Assembly: GCA_019722365.1 (NCBI GenBank)
Contig: JADFUC010000709.1
Location: 1,240,001-1,304,000, forward strand
DNA from: Lithospermum erythrorhizon
Taxonomy: Eukaryota; Streptophyta; Magnoliopsida; Boraginales; Boraginaceae
Direction: 5' to 3'
DNA length: 64,000 bases
The notes below the pieces were generated by a model that had not been told where the DNA came from, did no database searches, and was given only the letters and a program-made list of their open reading frames with translations. Position numbers and translations under genes: made by a program. How positions within the stretch are numbered: position 1 is the stretch's first letter; each line of letters begins with the position of its first letter. Below are positions 60,960 to 64,000 of the stretch, piece by piece.

Positions 60960-63900
60960 GAATGAAGGTTTTGACATATAGGTATTTATAGGAAATACTT
61001 GAAGATCTTGTTGCGCCCAAGATTTGGATAAATGTTACCAATCTCGATAAAAGTCGGCGTAAATGACTTTAAAACCTACATTACAGTTTGATTCATCTAA
61101 ATGAATCAAGTTAGTTCAACAATACAAAACTTATTAAATGTACATATCACAATATTCTTTGGAATATTTTGAAATAAACTTGAGGAAATGTTCATCTACA
61201 AAAACATGAAGGGTGGCAATATGGTATCTTAGAAGTAGAAATGGCAAATGGGTATGTGGCCATGTACGTAGTGAAGGAAAAGTTCCACTAATAAAGCCTA
61301 AAGTGTCCCCTAAAGCCTAGACCTAGGTTCAGTAGAGGACTTCATATTTTGAAAATGGAAACCTTCTTGTTACTTGTTAGGCTTGTTTATAAAATTAATC
61401 ACTACTTCGATGCCAAATCGTGATCTTAAAAAAAATTTAACTTTTCAAAATAGTTGATTATTTGCATTTTAATATCTTATTTTTGTTGATCTCGATGTAG
61501 CTTTTATATTTATAATATGAAACTTTCTGATTTATTATAAACTTTTTATTATCCCTTAATAAAATACTTTTCATCTAAACAATTATTTATTTTGAAATAA
61601 AGGAAATAATAAGTTATTTTAACATTAAATATTTCATTTGACCCATCTTAAATTTTCTTCTAATTACGCATCTGATTAGACACTAGTCTTCTGGTATAGT
61701 GATGGTTGGCAAAAAGATTTTATATAACCATATAGGACCATATGCAATTATTACGCACCAATATGCATTTGCATAAAAACAATTTGACTCGAGACTAGAA
61801 TCATAAAAAATTCAGAAATTATAGTCTTATTTAAGCTTATAGTTTAAGAATGTTTTTTAAATATTCTTAAATAAGAAACATTCTTAAATCATTTTTGGTT
61901 ATTATGTTAATTCATGCAACTCATAATAGTACATGTATTTTTGTTATCATAAGTTTGGGTATAATATAAGTTCTCCAAGATGTATTATATACTCCGTATG
62001 AGTTACAAAACCCATTTTAATTGGTAATCAAAATCTCACATCGTGCATCAAAATCTCTTAATTTAAGTAAAAAATTATGCATCAAAATCTCATACTTCCT
62101 AAACATTATTTTTTCCAATGAATTTAAGGCTATTCTACTGCTACAATTATTCGAGGCTTTTCTATCACATATTGTGCAAAGCAAACAAGCCCATTATATT
62201 GCTCGAGGGTGAGATTAGGCGGTTGAGTCGAGCCAAGATTAGAAGCGGCGAGTTGGAGAATTTTTGCTTTCGGCTTTCGGTCACTAAAGCGAGCCTAGGC
62301 TCGGCTTGCTTTCGTTGTTGGCTCACGAGAGCCAAAACAGTGACCTGGCGCTCGCTGGTGGAAATTTTAAATTTTAAAAGGGATAAAGTGCACAAAATAA
62401 TAGAAGAGATGAACATTAATTGTCAATTAATAAATTGGATATTGACGATTATAATAAAATTAAATCATAACAATAACGTTGGTCCTTATAATAAATTTGA
62501 ATCATCATAAAAATTATAAACAAAAGCGGTCTTTAATATATAATAATTTCGTATAATTGAAATTGCAGAAGTACGCTCAACGAGCCTAAAGGCCGGCTCG
62601 TAACTCGGCTCAATATAGACAGAGGCAGAGTTAGGGCCGAACCGCTTGATTCAACTCGATTCATTAATAACTCTAGGTGAGATGCCAATAATATGAATAA
62701 ACTATCAGTTCCAAAATCAAAGTTCATGACATTTATCTAATCTTTGAATTGGATGAACTGAAGACGAAGATCTTTGTGATCTATCTTTTAAAAGTTGACA
62801 ACTTCGACACTTACCAAAGATGAGGTACAAAATATATTAACCATATATATATATTTTTTGTTTAAGTAATTGCAATTCAAACTTTCTGAATGAAGTTACC
62901 ATTCAATTTTTTTTTAGGCATGGATTAAACCGAAAAAATTATCTATCAGATATAATAAAATATTAAAATGTATGTACCCTTAAACCAAATTTTTTTTTAA
63001 TAAATTATAAAAATGTGAAATCTATCAATTGACGGTGCCTATATTGGCGACATCGGAGATTTTATACAAATTAATGAATTTACATAGGCAAATAAATAAT
63101 TGAATTTATATAATAACTTAACTCTTTTGTTATTTTTATCTAACATACTATAGATAGAATGTCATGATTTTTTATTGGAGCGTAAAAATTATTGATTTAT
63201 TGTAATTAGCACTTGCCCTTGAAATAGTTTGAAAGCTCATACAATTGGTTCTATACTACCACAGTACCACGTGAGATTGGTCATTATATTTACTTTGAGA
63301 ATTTGAGGTAAGCCTGATTCCTCAAGTATTGGTTTTGATTTGATGGGGTTACATCATATAAAAGAATCTGATTTATTTGTTCTCACAAAGTGAACCACAC
63401 CAAACTCACATCGTTGAAACAGGCTTACTAAATGCAAGTGCTCGTTGACCAAATCGAGCCTGTTTGCAACTTTTTTCAATTTAAAAAAAAAAAAAACATG
63501 TACGCTATATTTAGTTGATAATAAAATGGCCTATTGAACAATTATTCAACTTATGAACACCATATTTGAAGATAATGTTGATCTACCTCATATATTACTT
63601 ACATTATCGTTTTCTAATTAATTCAATTATTAATAGTACAACCACATTAAGTTAATTTGGTCATTACCAACGTGACATATGATCAATTAGTAAGATATAT
63701 CATACGGAGTACTCCGTATTAACTATCATTCCATATGACATCGAATTATCAAAGAGACAAAAAGTCGATATTAAAATCGTTAGTATCAAAGCAACATAAA
63801 AGCTAGGATAAGATACATTAGTGAGCTAATTACTAATTTGGTCTTAGATAATAGATTCAGGTGTGATTTAATCCTTGATAGATCAAAAATTGAATAATAA

Positions 63901-64000
63901 TCTTTAAAATTATCATAAAATTGTAAATTGGTCCCCAAATTTGACGGAGTCATTATACGTTAACGGAAAATACACGATCATGCTCCCAGATTTTTCTTTA
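60960..64000. other. AT-rich intergenic DNA
   Basis: No gene is supported. Two segments (about 62205-62355 and 62575-62665) are rich in GAGCC/GGCTC words, a pattern seen in some plant repeats. A perfect 18-bp palindrome made of TACTCCGTA-type words lies at 63702-63719. The rest is AT-rich with stops in all frames. Confidence 0.4.

Overview
This window is nuclear DNA from a flowering plant, most likely a eudicot. The evidence is its multi-exon genes with GT-AG introns, a plant-only RNA polymerase V gene, AT-rich intergenic DNA, and decayed Ty3/gypsy and Ty1/copia retrotransposons. I cannot name the species.

Layout: 1-10.4 kb is AT-rich, repeat-derived DNA with a pair of about 1-kb direct repeats (about 3.57-4.6 and 7.27-8.3 kb). 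At 10.65-12.38 kb (+) lies a three-exon plastid acyl-ACP desaturase, with a dead nodulin-like transporter fragment (-) just downstream. A broken Ty1/copia element (-) lies at 13.9-16.5 kb. From 16.5 to 22.8 kb the DNA is AT-rich with degenerate MITE-like repeats. A decayed Ty3/gypsy element (+) fills 22.86-27.3 kb. A three-exon NAD(P)H:quinone oxidoreductase (+) is at 28.76-29.90 kb. The FACT subunit SPT16 (+), with an uninterrupted reading frame, is at 31.76-34.94 kb. Convergent to it is NRPE1 (-), the largest subunit of RNA polymerase V, with 18 coding exons from 48.35 down to 35.92 kb. From 53 to 61 kb there is a nest of retroelement debris: a minus-strand Tat-like gypsy gag/protease, a 92-bp tandem array, and a nested pair of 1-kb direct repeats. 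The rest is AT-rich intergenic DNA.

The four genes do not form an operon-like unit. The desaturase acts in plastid fatty-acid synthesis and the quinone reductase in flavin-dependent two-electron reduction. SPT16 (histone chaperone) and NRPE1 (RNA-directed DNA methylation) both act on chromatin transcription and have converging 3' ends about 1 kb apart.

The most notable observations are these: a one-base loss in a C-run of the NRPE1 WG-repeat exon, which would truncate the protein or is an assembly error; two different WG/GW repeat arrays in NRPE1; an 82-nt fold-back in an NRPE1 intron; a Leu-to-Phe change at a known specificity position of the desaturase; and a repeat family of four copies with a conserved AT hairpin. 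I found no convincing new multi-gene system.
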